DNA from: Nocardia carnea | Lineage (GTDB): Bacteria; Actinomycetota; Actinomycetes; Mycobacteriales; Mycobacteriaceae | DNA: 64,000 nt | Assembly: GCF_029868325.1 (NCBI RefSeq) | Contig: NZ_JARWNW010000263.1 | Coordinates: 19,991-83,990, forward strand | Direction of reading: 5' to 3' | Shown here: positions 41,539 to 50,205 of the stretch, piece after piece | How the letters are laid out: each line of letters opens with the position of its first letter | Numbering within the stretch: position 1 is the first letter of the stretch | Notes under the pieces: model-generated | Database searches by the model: none | What the model saw: the letters and a program-made list of their open reading frames with translations, nothing else | Told to the model about the DNA's origin: nothing | Translations under genes and position numbers: made by a program

Positions 41539-43445
41539 CGGGGCGGCATTTCGCGTACCGGTGTCGCCGGTAGTACAGCCCCGTCCGCACCGACCGCGAA
41601 GCTGCCCTGCTCCGTCGCCACCACCGCAGTCTCCCGGCCGAACTCGGGGAGCTGGGTGTCATCGAGGTGGCCGGTGTGCTGAATCATAAGCCCCGGTACT
41701 CGGCTTCGGGACGCCACCGCCTCGACGAGCAGCCCGTTGTCGAACGCCGGAATATTCAATATCGCCCCCTCGGGGCCACCTGTTATGCGGCCGTCTTGGA
41801 GGGATACCGGCGCCGCAACGTCCGAACTCCGGCCGACCAGAATGAACGGGGCGTCTCCGGGCGGCTGTCGACCCCAGTGGAACTCGGGGTAGTACTGCGC
41901 CGGAACGAATTCGGTGAGCGCCGGTACCACCGCGTCGAGTTGCTCGACCGGGTTGCCGCCGTCGTCCGGCAGGTAGATCGCGAACCCGGACGCGAACGCG
42001 CGGGGTAACGCGGTGAATCCGGCACCGGGGTCGTCGCCGAGTTCGAGGGCCGCGGTCGGTTTCAGCTGTATGGGATAGCTCGTCACGCGGACATCGCACC
42101 CGCCGAGGTCGCGGTCGCGTTCGACCGAGAGGGTCAAGGTGTTGCCCAGCAACGCGTCCTGCGGCGGCAGCTCGACGCGCACCGTGCCCGCGGTCGGGTT
42201 CAACGGCCGGCTGCCGACGAACCGGCCGTTGAGTTCGACGTTCAGGATCCAGGTGAGATCCGGCGGCGAGGCGGGCAGCTGTATCTCGACCCGGACCGCC
42301 CGAGGAAGCCGGCCGCCGGGCAGATCGGCGAGTGAGTATCGCAGGTGCCACCGCCGGACCTCGGTGATCTGCGCCGCCGACATATCCGCGCCGAGGGATT
42401 CCAGTGAGACCTCCTCACCGGCCGCCCACGGGGCCGTGGTGACGGCCGCCGGATCGCCGGCCGCCGAATCGGCGGTACCCACCACCGGCTCGGTCAGGTA
42501 GCGGGAAACGAGGGTGCCGTCCGGGACGGTGATCCCGAGCACGGTGGTATCACCGACCGTTCCGGCCGCGATACCCGGCTCGGAGGTCTCCAGGGGTGTC
42601 CATCGGTAACGGTCCGTCAGCGTGGCCGCGGGCCCGACGAGAATCGCGTCACCCACGTCGGTTTCGGGCGGCGCTTCGGCGTACGACACCTCGTGCCCCG
42701 ACCGGATCAAAGCCATACCCAGCTGCGCCGCGGCTGTCCGCCAGGGGATTCCCGGATCGGCCGGCACGATCGTCACATGACGGTCCCAGGACGCCACGGC
42801 ATCACGCACCGTGTGCACCGGTTCCGTGAGCGCGGCCTCCACCACGGAATCCGGGTCCAGATGGATCTGCATCCCGGCCGAATGATCCGGTGCACAGGTC
42901 TCGTCGTGCCGGGTTCCCTCCGCCCGGATCCGGATCCGCACCTGGCCGTCGCCGGCGATCTGATCGGGAACGCGGATATACGCTTCGATCCCGTGATCGC
43001 CGGTGGCCAGCTCCTCCTTGAACACCTGCTGACCATCCATCGACACACTGAGAGAGACCGTACTGCCGGCCGCCACCTGTGACGAACCGGTCAGATGCAA
43101 CCGGGTTTCCTCCCGCGCGGAATCGGCGGGCAACCTGACCAGGAAACTCGTCGACGGCGCGTCATCGGTCAACCAGGCACCATCGGCATGCCCGGCCCCG
43201 GCGAGCGTCTTCGCGAAATGCCGATCGGCCGGAACATGGAGACTGTTGTCGTCCGCGTCGCGGGTGAACCATTCCGGCCGCAGAAATACGAAAGACCCCA
43301 AGACCACCAGCGCGATGCCCAGAACCCACCACGCGGAGCGCGGGACGATACGCCCACGTTCACCGGAGAAGTACTCGCGCGCGCCGGTCCTGCCCTTCGC
43401 CGGGGATCCGGATCCCGGACCGCCCGTATCGTCGTCCTCACTCAA
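41535..43445 (-). CDS. BcsB-like exported polysaccharide-synthase partner
   Basis: A 636-residue protein with one N-terminal membrane segment (about 38-57) and a large extracytoplasmic region of jelly-roll-like beta domains. It recalls BcsB, the periplasmic partner of cellulose synthase, in ADSAREETRLHLTGS, VSLSVSMDGQQVFKEEL and the repeated domain later with LNVELNGRFVGSRPL. BcsB proteins usually have a C-terminal anchor; here it is N-terminal. The start appears to be TTG 43445, overlapping the stop of the SQD1-like gene, and it overlaps the GT2 gene by 4 bp. Role as co-polymerase or chain guide is inferred from operon and fold. Confidence 0.72.
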   Translation of the reverse strand: MSEDDDTGGPGSGSPAKGRTGAREYFSGERGRIVPRSAWWVLGIALVVLGSFVFLRPEWFTRDADDNSLHVPADRHFAKTLAGAGHADGAWLTDDAPSTSFLVRLPADSAREETRLHLTGSSQVAAGSTVSLSVSMDGQQVFKEELATGDHGIEAYIRVPDQIAGDGQVRIRIRAEGTRHDETCAPDHSAGMQIHLDPDSVVEAALTEPVHTVRDAVASWDRHVTIVPADPGIPWRTAAAQLGMALIRSGHEVSYAEAPPETDVGDAILVGPAATLTDRYRWTPLETSEPGIAAGTVGDTTVLGITVPDGTLVSRYLTEPVVGTADSAAGDPAAVTTAPWAAGEEVSLESLGADMSAAQITEVRRWHLRYSLADLPGGRLPRAVRVEIQLPASPPDLTWILNVELNGRFVGSRPLNPTAGTVRVELPPQDALLGNTLTLSVERDRDLGGCDVRVTSYPIQLKPTAALELGDDPGAGFTALPRAFASGFAIYLPDDGGNPVEQLDAVVPALTEFVPAQYYPEFHWGRQPPGDAPFILVGRSSDVAAPVSLQDGRITGGPEGAILNIPAFDNGLLVEAVASRSRVPGLMIQHTGHLDDTQLPEFGRETAVVATEQGSFAVGADGAVLPATPVREMPPR

Positions 43446-44638
43446 CCGCTGCGCCCTTCGACCGCGGACCGGCGGCTACGGTTCCAGTAGGAGCGAGCCA
43501 GGATCCGGTCGCGATCGACCCGCCCGCAGTGGACCTGCGCGATCTTCGCCTCCGCCGACAGCAGACCGGAATCGAGCATGATCGGTTCCAGCCCGAGATC
43601 GATCAGGCTGTCGTTACGCGCCGCGAGCTCGTTCTCGTCCGCCTCCTGACGGGGGTTGGTCACCCGGCTCACTTCACCGCCCACTGTGGCGGCGACCAGA
43701 TCGGCGAGTTCGGCGATCCGGTGGGTCTCGGTCATCTGATTCATCACCCGCACCCGGCCGCGCACCCGGTCGCCCGATTCCACCGCCAGGCGAATACATC
43801 GCACGGTATCGCCGATATTGATGAATGCCCGGGTCTGTCCCCCGGTGCCGTGCACGGTCAACGGGTAACCGATCGCGGCCTCGACGAGAAAACGATTCAA
43901 TACCGTCCCGTAGTCGCCGTCGTAATCGAAACGATTGACCAGACGCGGATCACGGTCCGTCTCCGCTGTTTGCGTGCCCCACACGATCCCCTGGTGAAGA
44001 TCGGTAACGCGCACCGCATCATTGCGCGCATAGAATTGAAACATCAATTGATCCAGCGATTTCGACAGATGGTACACGCTGCCCGGCTGCGTCGGATACA
44101 GGATTTCGTGGCTGTGCATCTCACCGTGCCGGTCGGGATAACTCACCGTGAGATAGCCCTCGGGCAGATCCACGGGGACGGTTTCGTAGCCGTAGACGCC
44201 CATACTGCCCAGGTGCACGATATGGATATCGAGGCCGGATTCGACCACCGCGGCCAGTAGGTTGTGGGTGGCGTTGGCATTGTTGTCGATCGTGTACCGC
44301 TTATGGGCCGGCGACTTCATCGAATACGGGGCCGAACGCTGCTCCGCGAAGTGCACCACAGCGTCCGGTCGCACGGTCCGCAGTAGTTCGACCAGCGCAT
44401 CGTAGTCGTGGGCGACGTCGAACTCGGCGGTATCGATCCGGGAACCGGTGACCTCGTACCAGGCCTGAACCCGCTCCGAGAGTGAACAAATCGGGGTCAG
44501 CGATTGCACACCGAGTTCGTCGTCGGCGCGCCGCCGCACAAAGTTGTCGACGATTGTCACCTCATGCCCGCTCGCGGATAAATGCAGGGCACTCGGCCAT
44601 CCGCAGAATCCGTCGCCACCCAACGCCACAATACGCAT
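43442..44638 (-). CDS. SQD1/SqdB-like nucleotide-sugar enzyme (UDP-sulfoquinovose synthase family)
   Basis: A 398-residue extended SDR close to SQD1/SqdB, which makes UDP-sulfoquinovose from UDP-glucose and sulfite. GGDGFCGWPSALHL (about 7-20), DNFVRRR (31-37), HFAEQRSAPYS (96-106), YHLSK (Tyr189, Lys193) and GGQTRAFINI (266-275) are all SqdB-type. The catalytic Thr of plant SQD1 (LGTMGEYG) is Ser145 here (LGSMGVYG), which is conservative. ATG 44638 has AAGGGA six nt upstream. It is first in an operon with BcsB-like and GT2 genes, suggesting it makes the donor sugar. Whether the product is truly sulfonated is not shown by sequence. Confidence 0.8.
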   Translation of the reverse strand: MRIVALGGDGFCGWPSALHLSASGHEVTIVDNFVRRRADDELGVQSLTPICSLSERVQAWYEVTGSRIDTAEFDVAHDYDALVELLRTVRPDAVVHFAEQRSAPYSMKSPAHKRYTIDNNANATHNLLAAVVESGLDIHIVHLGSMGVYGYETVPVDLPEGYLTVSYPDRHGEMHSHEILYPTQPGSVYHLSKSLDQLMFQFYARNDAVRVTDLHQGIVWGTQTAETDRDPRLVNRFDYDGDYGTVLNRFLVEAAIGYPLTVHGTGGQTRAFINIGDTVRCIRLAVESGDRVRGRVRVMNQMTETHRIAELADLVAATVGGEVSRVTNPRQEADENELAARNDSLIDLGLEPIMLDSGLLSAEAKIAQVHCGRVDRDRILARSYWNRSRRSAVEGRSG

Positions 44639-45006
44639 CCGATTCCCTTCCCATATCGACGTGTTGTTCACATGCGGTGCCGAAAGGGCCGACCTGCGAT
44701 ACGAGTACTCGGATGCGGAGCGATCGAGGTGCGCCCGCCTGTTACCTGCGGCAGGTAACCGACCTCCGCCGTGGAGATCCGATACGAAACGCGACTCGCG
44801 CGCCCTGTAGCCGACGCAGATACAGCGCTGACCACCCATATAGTTGTGCCGGGCGAAGGAACAGACCACGATTCCTTCGTCACCGAATCCGACGGTAGCG
44901 ACAGACTAATCAGACGAGGCGCCCAACACAGGGCCCCCCGTCCCTTTGTAGTGCGATCTACACTGAATTGTTCTCTTCGAAGTGCTGTCGATGCGATGAG
45001 CGGATG
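44639..45006. other. Gap upstream of the SQD1-like operon
   Basis: No gene is supported in these 368 bp. It holds the promoter region of the SQD1-like/BcsB-like/GT2 operon and the 19-bp palindrome at 44741-44759. Confidence 0.5.
44741..44759. promoter_or_regulatory. 19-bp perfect palindrome upstream of the polysaccharide operon
   Basis: GTTACCTGCGGCAGGTAAC is a perfect palindrome with 9-bp arms and a single central G, 103 bp before the SQD1-like start. It is a strong candidate operator for a dimeric regulator that is not encoded next door. Confidence 0.6.
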
Positions 45007-45405
45007 TCAACCGGCAAATTTTGCCACCGCCTGCTCGGTGACCGGGGTGAAGAGGTTGATCAGGTTGCCGTCGGGGTCGCGAAACAGCAAGGACCGGTTC
45101 CCCCACGGCATCGTCGTGGGCTCGTTGACGAAATTCTCGACCGTTTCCCGCAACCGCCGATAGTCGGCGTCGACGTCGGGGACGAGGAATTCGATGATCG
45201 CGGTGTGGTTGCCGGCCGGGCGCGCGCTACCCGCCGCGAACAGCGCCACGGTGCGGGTGCTGCCGAGGGCGAGAGTACCGGCCGGGGTGACTATTTCGGC
45301 GAATTCCGGTGTCGACCAGGTGGCGTCGATACCGGTCACGTGCTGGTAGAACTCGACCATCCGCTGGATGTCCTCGGTGATCAGACGGGTCGAGACGAGT
45401 TTCAT
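45007..45405 (-). CDS. VOC-family (glyoxalase/bleomycin-resistance type) protein
   Basis: A 132-residue single VOC module pair: TRLITEDIQRMVEFYQHVTG at the start, then AIIEFLVPDVDADYRRL and LFRDPDGNLINLFTP at the end. The family contains metal-dependent isomerases, dioxygenases and antibiotic-binding proteins, so the reaction is unknown. ATG 45405 has AGGAG six nt upstream and is preferred over ATG 45408. It is divergent from the following SDR gene, with 226 bp between. Confidence 0.78.
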   Translation of the reverse strand: MKLVSTRLITEDIQRMVEFYQHVTGIDATWSTPEFAEIVTPAGTLALGSTRTVALFAAGSARPAGNHTAIIEFLVPDVDADYRRLRETVENFVNEPTTMPWGNRSLLFRDPDGNLINLFTPVTEQAVAKFAG

Positions 45406-45631
45406 CATGTACTCCTGCTTTGTCGGTGCGGCGGTGGTTTCGCCGCCGTACGCGACGCTAGATCCGAAACCGGACTGTTCCGGTCCGCTATCGGAGCGAG
45501 AACTCGGAGATGACGCCGATGCGTCTCGGCCGAAAGGCCCCCACAGACCGCTCCGGCCCGACCAGACTCGAACGAGCGACACAACATATCGCCGCTGCGA
45601 AGGCACGCCGACAAGGCCCGAGGAGTCAACA

Positions 45632-46411
45632 GTGACAATGGAAGATCGCCGGCCAGGCACGGCATCCCGTATCGGCACCACCGCGGTGGTCACCGGTGGC
45701 GCCCGAGGTTTCGGGAAGGCTTTCGGTGCCGCGCTCGCCGCCGAAGGCGCCACTGTCGTCCTCATAGATCTCGACCAGGCAGCCGTCGAAGCAGCGGCTT
45801 CCGAGATCCGGGACAACGGAGGGCCCGCCACCGGCCGCACCGGGGATGTCACCGACGAAACAGCAATGGCGGAGATCATGGCCGAGGCAGCCGCCATCCA
45901 CGGCGGTATCGACGTACTGATCAACAACGCCGGGCTGCACAGCGACGAATACAGCAAACCCATCGGCGAAATGGGGCTGGCGAAAACTCGCCGGCTCTTC
46001 GAAGTCAACGTCATCGGCGTGGTCGCCTGCACTCTCGGGGCGCAACCGCATATGACCCACAGGCCTGGCGCCAATATCGTCAATATCGCCTCCGCGGCAG
46101 CACATCTGGGCGGCACCGCCTACGGCACGTCGAAACTCGCGGTAACCGGGCTCACGCTCACCTTCGCGCGGGAACTCGGCCCCGCCGGTATCCGCGTCAA
46201 CGCGATCTCCCCCGGCATGATCTTCACCGACACCATCCGCGCCGAGCTACCCGACGCAGTGAAGGAACGCGTCAAGGCAATGCAACTCATCGACACCGAC
46301 GGCGCCGAAACCGATGTAGTCGAGGCAATGCTGTACCTGACCTCCGCCAGCGCCCGATTCATCACCGGCGAGACACTGCGCGTGACCGGAGGCATGGCCG
46401 CAGGCACCTGA
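45632..46411 (+). CDS. Short-chain dehydrogenase/reductase
   Basis: A 259-residue classical SDR. TGGARGFG binds the nucleotide, LINNAGLHS follows, the catalytic serine is in NIASAAA, and YGTSK holds Tyr and Lys. LIDLDQ after the second strand suggests NAD(H). GTG 45632 is chosen because AGGAG lies six nt upstream; ATG 45638 is possible. It converges on the TetR gene. Substrate unknown. Confidence 0.82.
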   Translation: MTMEDRRPGTASRIGTTAVVTGGARGFGKAFGAALAAEGATVVLIDLDQAAVEAAASEIRDNGGPATGRTGDVTDETAMAEIMAEAAAIHGGIDVLINNAGLHSDEYSKPIGEMGLAKTRRLFEVNVIGVVACTLGAQPHMTHRPGANIVNIASAAAHLGGTAYGTSKLAVTGLTLTFARELGPAGIRVNAISPGMIFTDTIRAELPDAVKERVKAMQLIDTDGAETDVVEAMLYLTSASARFITGETLRVTGGMAAGT

Positions 46412-46456
46412 ACCACCGCCCATGCGGTGCGGCGTACGCCACGGGTGGTGCGCCGG

Positions 46457-47062
46457 CTATGACCGGGCAGTCGGCGCGAATACGGCCTTCAGGTGGGCAT
46501 CGAGGACGGCGAGCGCCTCTTCCGGCGGCTGGTGCCCGATAGCAGCCCGGACACCGAGTCCTTCTACCAGCGCGAGCAACGCGGCCGCCGTGTGACGGGG
46601 GTCGAGGTGGGCGGGCACCTCGGCTGCGGTTTGCGCATCGCGGATGAGGTTTTCGACATAGTCGGCGAGTTGGGCGTTGTCCGCATCGAGTTTCGCTGCA
46701 ATGGAAGGGTTGCGCGCGGTATAGGCGTAGAAGGCGAGCGCGACGCGACCCTCGATGCGCCGCGTTTCATCGAAGGGGAGCTGCTGAACCAGCAGGGCGC
46801 GGAGAAAGGCATCCGGCGCCGGACCGAGGGCAGCGATTTCACCGGCGAGCCGGGACCGGGTGTGTTCGCTGACCGCCTCCAGCGCGAAGACCACCATTTC
46901 GTCCTTCGTGCGGAAATAGTGCTGCACCATCCCGGTCGACACCCCGGCCTCGGCGGCCACGTGGCGCAGGCTCACCGCTTCCACACCACGATCGGCGGCC
47001 ACCCGTAACAGAGCGTCGGCGATACGGGTGCGGCGTTCATGGTGGTCGACCTGCTTCGGCAT
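46457..47062 (-). CDS. TetR-family repressor
   Basis: A 201-residue TetR regulator. The DNA-binding domain is residues about 8-60: RIADALLRVAADRGVEAVSLRHVA, AEAGVSTGMVQHYFRTKDEM. The C-terminal ligand domain fits the TetR_C_6-like group. It is divergent from a P450 gene, and the 114-bp gap contains two inverted copies of a 22-bp element, its probable operator. It likely controls itself and the P450 in response to a P450 substrate. Confidence 0.87.
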   Translation of the reverse strand: MPKQVDHHERRTRIADALLRVAADRGVEAVSLRHVAAEAGVSTGMVQHYFRTKDEMVVFALEAVSEHTRSRLAGEIAALGPAPDAFLRALLVQQLPFDETRRIEGRVALAFYAYTARNPSIAAKLDADNAQLADYVENLIRDAQTAAEVPAHLDPRHTAAALLALVEGLGVRAAIGHQPPEEALAVLDAHLKAVFAPTARS

Positions 47063-47071
47063 TACACGATG

Positions 47072-47139
47072 TTTTCACATTGCAGTCGTATTGGACAGCA
47101 GCGTCCGAGCATCTTTACAATACGACTGCAATGTGAAAA
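47072..47139. promoter_or_regulatory. Large 22-bp inverted repeat in the tetR/P450 gap
   Basis: The 22 bases at 47072-47093 (core TTTTCACATTGCAGTC) are exactly complementary to those at 47118-47139, separated by 24 bp. The second copy ends 38 bp before the P450 start and the first begins 10 bp before the tetR start. This is the probable paired operator of the TetR protein. Confidence 0.75.
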
Positions 47140-47176
47140 TGCTTCCGTCGACCGGCGGAACCACGAAAGGTGCCAT

Positions 47177-48367
47177 ATGGACTCGACGCGATCTCTCCCG
47201 TTCGATCGTCCCGAGCCGCTGCAGCCACCGCCGGCCTACGCCGAGCTGCGCGCCCGCGAGCCGGTGGCGGCGGTGACCACCTCGGCCGGGACACCGGCCT
47301 GGCTGGTGACCTCCTACGACGGAGTCGCCACAGTGTTGAGCGACCCACGCTTCCGGGTCGTGGCGCCGGGTGAGAGAACTACCGACGGTGCCACACTGCT
47401 GCAGGACGGTGAACCACACCAGCGCCTTCGTCGCCTGGTCGGCAAAGCGTTCACCCCACGCCGGATCGAGGCACTGCGGTCATGCGTGCAACGGCTGGTC
47501 GACGAGCAGATCGACGCGCTGACCGCCTCGGGCACACCCGCCGACCTCGTATCGGATTTCGCCGCACCGCTTTCCATCGCGGTGATCGCCGATCTGCTCG
47601 GCGTCGAGATCACGGAACGGGGCCGGTTTCGCGAACTCGCCGACGCCGCAAGCAGAGCCGACTTCCTCGCCGAAGGTACGGCCCAGACCGCAGAGCATGC
47701 CTGGGCGAGTTTCGCGGGTTACGTCGGTGAGCTCATCGCCACCAAACGTGAACAACTGGGCGACGACCTGCTCAGCGCGCTCATCGAGGCCGGCGACACC
47801 GGCGACGAGCGGCTCGACGACTACGAACTCACCACACTCACCCTGACAATCCTCGCTTCCGGCTACCTGACCGCCACCAACGCACTCTCGGTCGGCGTGA
47901 CCCAGTTGATCACCGAAGACCGCCTGGCCACGCTCGGAAGCTGCGGGGCGAGTGAATTGGACGCCGCCGTCGAGGAAATCGTCCGATTGCAGATCGGCCG
48001 GATCGGTGAGGCGTTCCCGCGCTGGGCACACGAGGATATCGAACTGGCCGGAACCCGGGTTCGGGCCGGTGACATGGTCCTCGTGCGGCTCGAGGCCGCC
48101 AATCGCGACCCGTCCCACTTCCCCGAACCCGACAGATTCGATCCGCACCGGATGACGGCACAACCGCAGACCGCTCGCCACATGGCGTTCGGTCGCGGCC
48201 CCCACCATTGCCTCGGCGCCGCCCTGGCCCGGCTCGAACTCGGCATCGCTCTACGGACACTGGCCCAGCGCCTTCCACACCTCAGGCTGCACGGCGACAT
48301 TCACGACGTCCAATGGATTCACAGCCACGCCGATGCCGGCCCGGTTGCCGTACCCATCACGTGGTGA
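47177..48367 (+). CDS. Cytochrome P450 with atypical I-helix
   Basis: A 396-residue P450. The haem loop FGRGPHHCLGAAL puts the axial cysteine at about 345, and EEIVR provides ExxR. The I-helix, normally (A/G)Gx(D/E)TT, reads ASGYLTATN (about 227-235): the acid before the threonine is Leu231. P450s lacking this acid usually deliver protons through the substrate or water, or use peroxide, so the chemistry may be unusual. It is divergent from the TetR repressor and probably controlled by it. No redox partner is adjacent. ATG 47177 is preceded by AAAGG. Confidence 0.87.
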   Translation: MDSTRSLPFDRPEPLQPPPAYAELRAREPVAAVTTSAGTPAWLVTSYDGVATVLSDPRFRVVAPGERTTDGATLLQDGEPHQRLRRLVGKAFTPRRIEALRSCVQRLVDEQIDALTASGTPADLVSDFAAPLSIAVIADLLGVEITERGRFRELADAASRADFLAEGTAQTAEHAWASFAGYVGELIATKREQLGDDLLSALIEAGDTGDERLDDYELTTLTLTILASGYLTATNALSVGVTQLITEDRLATLGSCGASELDAAVEEIVRLQIGRIGEAFPRWAHEDIELAGTRVRAGDMVLVRLEAANRDPSHFPEPDRFDPHRMTAQPQTARHMAFGRGPHHCLGAALARLELGIALRTLAQRLPHLRLHGDIHDVQWIHSHADAGPVAVPITW

Positions 48368-48654
48368 CGACGCAGGGACCGGACGGCTCGCCACTGTCGC
48401 CGTGACGCGCTGCCGTTCGGCGGCACCGCTACAGCCGGAGCGGACGGTTCGGACTCGAACGTTGGGGCGGGGGCGCCGTTGTGCGCCGCGGGCCGCCGGA
48501 ACAACCGGACCGGAACGCCGGCCTGCCAGTCGAGGCAGAAGCACCACCGCCGACCGGTCGGCGGCCGGTGGATCCCGCACCCCCTCTCCAGAAGGGGCCA
48601 GTAGTAGGGATGTGGACCTGTACGAGCAGTCCGGTTCACCGGCATGCTCATCAC
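48368..48654. other. Gap between the P450 and YczE-like genes
   Basis: These 287 bp show no supported gene. Two open frames are GC-driven and lack starts or motifs. The promoter of the YczE-like gene is presumably near its right end. Confidence 0.4.
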
Positions 48655-49296
48655 ATGATCCGACGTCTCGTGGCGCTTTTCGCCGGTCTCTGGTTGTACG
48701 GGTTCTCGATGGCGGTGATGATCCGGGCCGCAGTGGGTTTGGACCCGTGGGATGTGTTCCACCAGGGCGTGACACAGCATGTCCCGATGAGCTTCGGGAC
48801 GGTCACCATCGTGACCGGTGCCGTCGTACTGCTGGCCTGGATACCGCTGCGGCAGCGGCCCGGGTTCGGCACGCTGAGCAACGTCGTGCTGGTCGGGGTG
48901 TCGGTCGATGTAGGGCTGTGGTTGCTGCCGGAGTGGGAATCACTTCCGGTGCGGTTGGGCGCGATGGTGCTCGCGGTGGTTCTCAATGCGCTGGCCAGTG
49001 TGTTGTACATCGGTGCGGGGCTCGGGCCCGGACCACGTGACGGGCTGATGACCGGTCTGGTGCGCCGGACCGGTTTGTCGGTGCGCCTGGTCCGGACGAC
49101 GATCGAGGTCTCGGTGCTGGCCACCGGCTGGCTGCTCGGCGGCGGGGTCGGTCTCGGCACCGTGGTCTACGCGGTCGCGATCGGGCCGCTGATCCAGGCG
49201 ATGATCCCGCTGGTGAACGGATGGTTGCCGGGCTTCGCCCCCGCAGACCGGAAGCCGGTCGAACCTTCTGCCCACGTGGCTCCAGGAGTAAACTGA
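48655..49296 (+). CDS. YczE/YitT-like integral membrane protein
   Basis: A 213-residue membrane protein of the YczE type, with about five hydrophobic segments. Diagnostic pieces are LWLYGFSMAVMIRAAVGLDPWDVFHQG (about 12-38) and GLGPGPRDGLMTGLVRRTG (about 121-139). In Bacillus YczE affects lipopeptide antibiotic production, but no transport activity is established for the family. ATG 48655 starts the family-matching part; earlier in-frame codons do not align. It is followed by an MBL-fold gene 65 bp later. Confidence 0.8.
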   Translation: MIRRLVALFAGLWLYGFSMAVMIRAAVGLDPWDVFHQGVTQHVPMSFGTVTIVTGAVVLLAWIPLRQRPGFGTLSNVVLVGVSVDVGLWLLPEWESLPVRLGAMVLAVVLNALASVLYIGAGLGPGPRDGLMTGLVRRTGLSVRLVRTTIEVSVLATGWLLGGGVGLGTVVYAVAIGPLIQAMIPLVNGWLPGFAPADRKPVEPSAHVAPGVN

Positions 49297-49361
49297 CCAT
49301 TCACTGTTCGACTGCTCAGGGTGCTGCAACCGGGGGGATCCACACGATCCAGGACGTCCCC

Positions 49362-50075
49362 ATGGAAACCCGAACCGACGAAATCGCCGATGGTATCTAC
49401 CGGTTCTCCACCTACATTCCCGAGGTGGGCCCCACCGGATTCACCTTCAATCAGTTCTTCGTCGACGCCGACGAACCGTTGCTCTTCCACACCGGCATGC
49501 GGGCCCTGTTTCCTGCGGTATCCGCCGCCGTCGCGCGGATCAGGCCGGTCGAGCAGTTGCGCTGGATCACCTTCGGTCATGTGGAGGCCGACGAATGCGG
49601 CGCCATGAACCTCTTCCTCGAGGCCGCCCCGAACGCCGAGGTCGCACACGGTGAGGTGGGCTGTCTGGTATCGATCGACGACCTGGCCGACCGCCCACCG
49701 CGGCGGCTGGCCGATGGCGAGGTGATCGATCTGGGCGACCGGCAGATCCGGCATCTGGACACCCCGCACGCACCGCACAACTGGGAGGCGCGGGTGCTGT
49801 ACGAGGAAACCACCGGGGTCCTGTTCTGTGGCGACCTGATGACCCAGCTCGGCGACGGTCCGGCGCTCACCGATACCGACCTCGTCGAACCCGCGACGGT
49901 CGCCGAAGACGTCTTCCACGCCACCTCGATCGGCCCCGCCGTCCCCGCGGCCCTGAACCGGCTGGCGGAGCTACAGCCCACCACACTGGCCGTGATGCAC
50001 GGGTCCGGTTACACCGGCGATTGCGAGCAGGCGCTGCGCGATCTCGCCACGGTCTATCAGGAGCGGATCCCGTAG
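49362..50075 (+). CDS. MBL-fold protein with HxExD metal site (ODP/flavodiiron-like)
   Basis: A 237-residue metallo-beta-lactamase-fold protein. The usual HxHxDH is replaced by HVEADE (His73, Glu75, Asp77), the ligand set of flavodiiron proteins and the oxygen-binding diiron protein ODP. The other ligands are visible as TPHAPHN, FCGDLMTQ and AVMHGSGYTGD. It lacks the flavodoxin domain of FprA, so a diiron site sensing or reducing O2 or NO is more likely than hydrolysis. ATG 49362 was chosen for the family-type start TDEIADGIYRFS. Confidence 0.78.
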   Translation: METRTDEIADGIYRFSTYIPEVGPTGFTFNQFFVDADEPLLFHTGMRALFPAVSAAVARIRPVEQLRWITFGHVEADECGAMNLFLEAAPNAEVAHGEVGCLVSIDDLADRPPRRLADGEVIDLGDRQIRHLDTPHAPHNWEARVLYEETTGVLFCGDLMTQLGDGPALTDTDLVEPATVAEDVFHATSIGPAVPAALNRLAELQPTTLAVMHGSGYTGDCEQALRDLATVYQERIP

Positions 50076-50205
50076 TGAGACCCGCGCCGGCCACCCGGCT
50101 GCCGCTACGTCACTACGCCGCCGATTCCACGCCGTGATCCGCCCGGCCTGTTGTCGATCAGGCTGCGTACCGACCTCTGCCGAGGGGCAAATCCGGTGGG
50201 GACGG

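Noticed and set aside
44771..45163. A 130-codon plus-strand frame before and across the VOC gene
   Set aside because: It overlaps the better supported VOC gene antisense and has no motif or codon support.
46412..46456. Terminator between the SDR and tetR genes
   Set aside because: The possible pairings (ACCACC/GGTGGT and a short GGCGTACGCC palindrome) are weak and interrupted.
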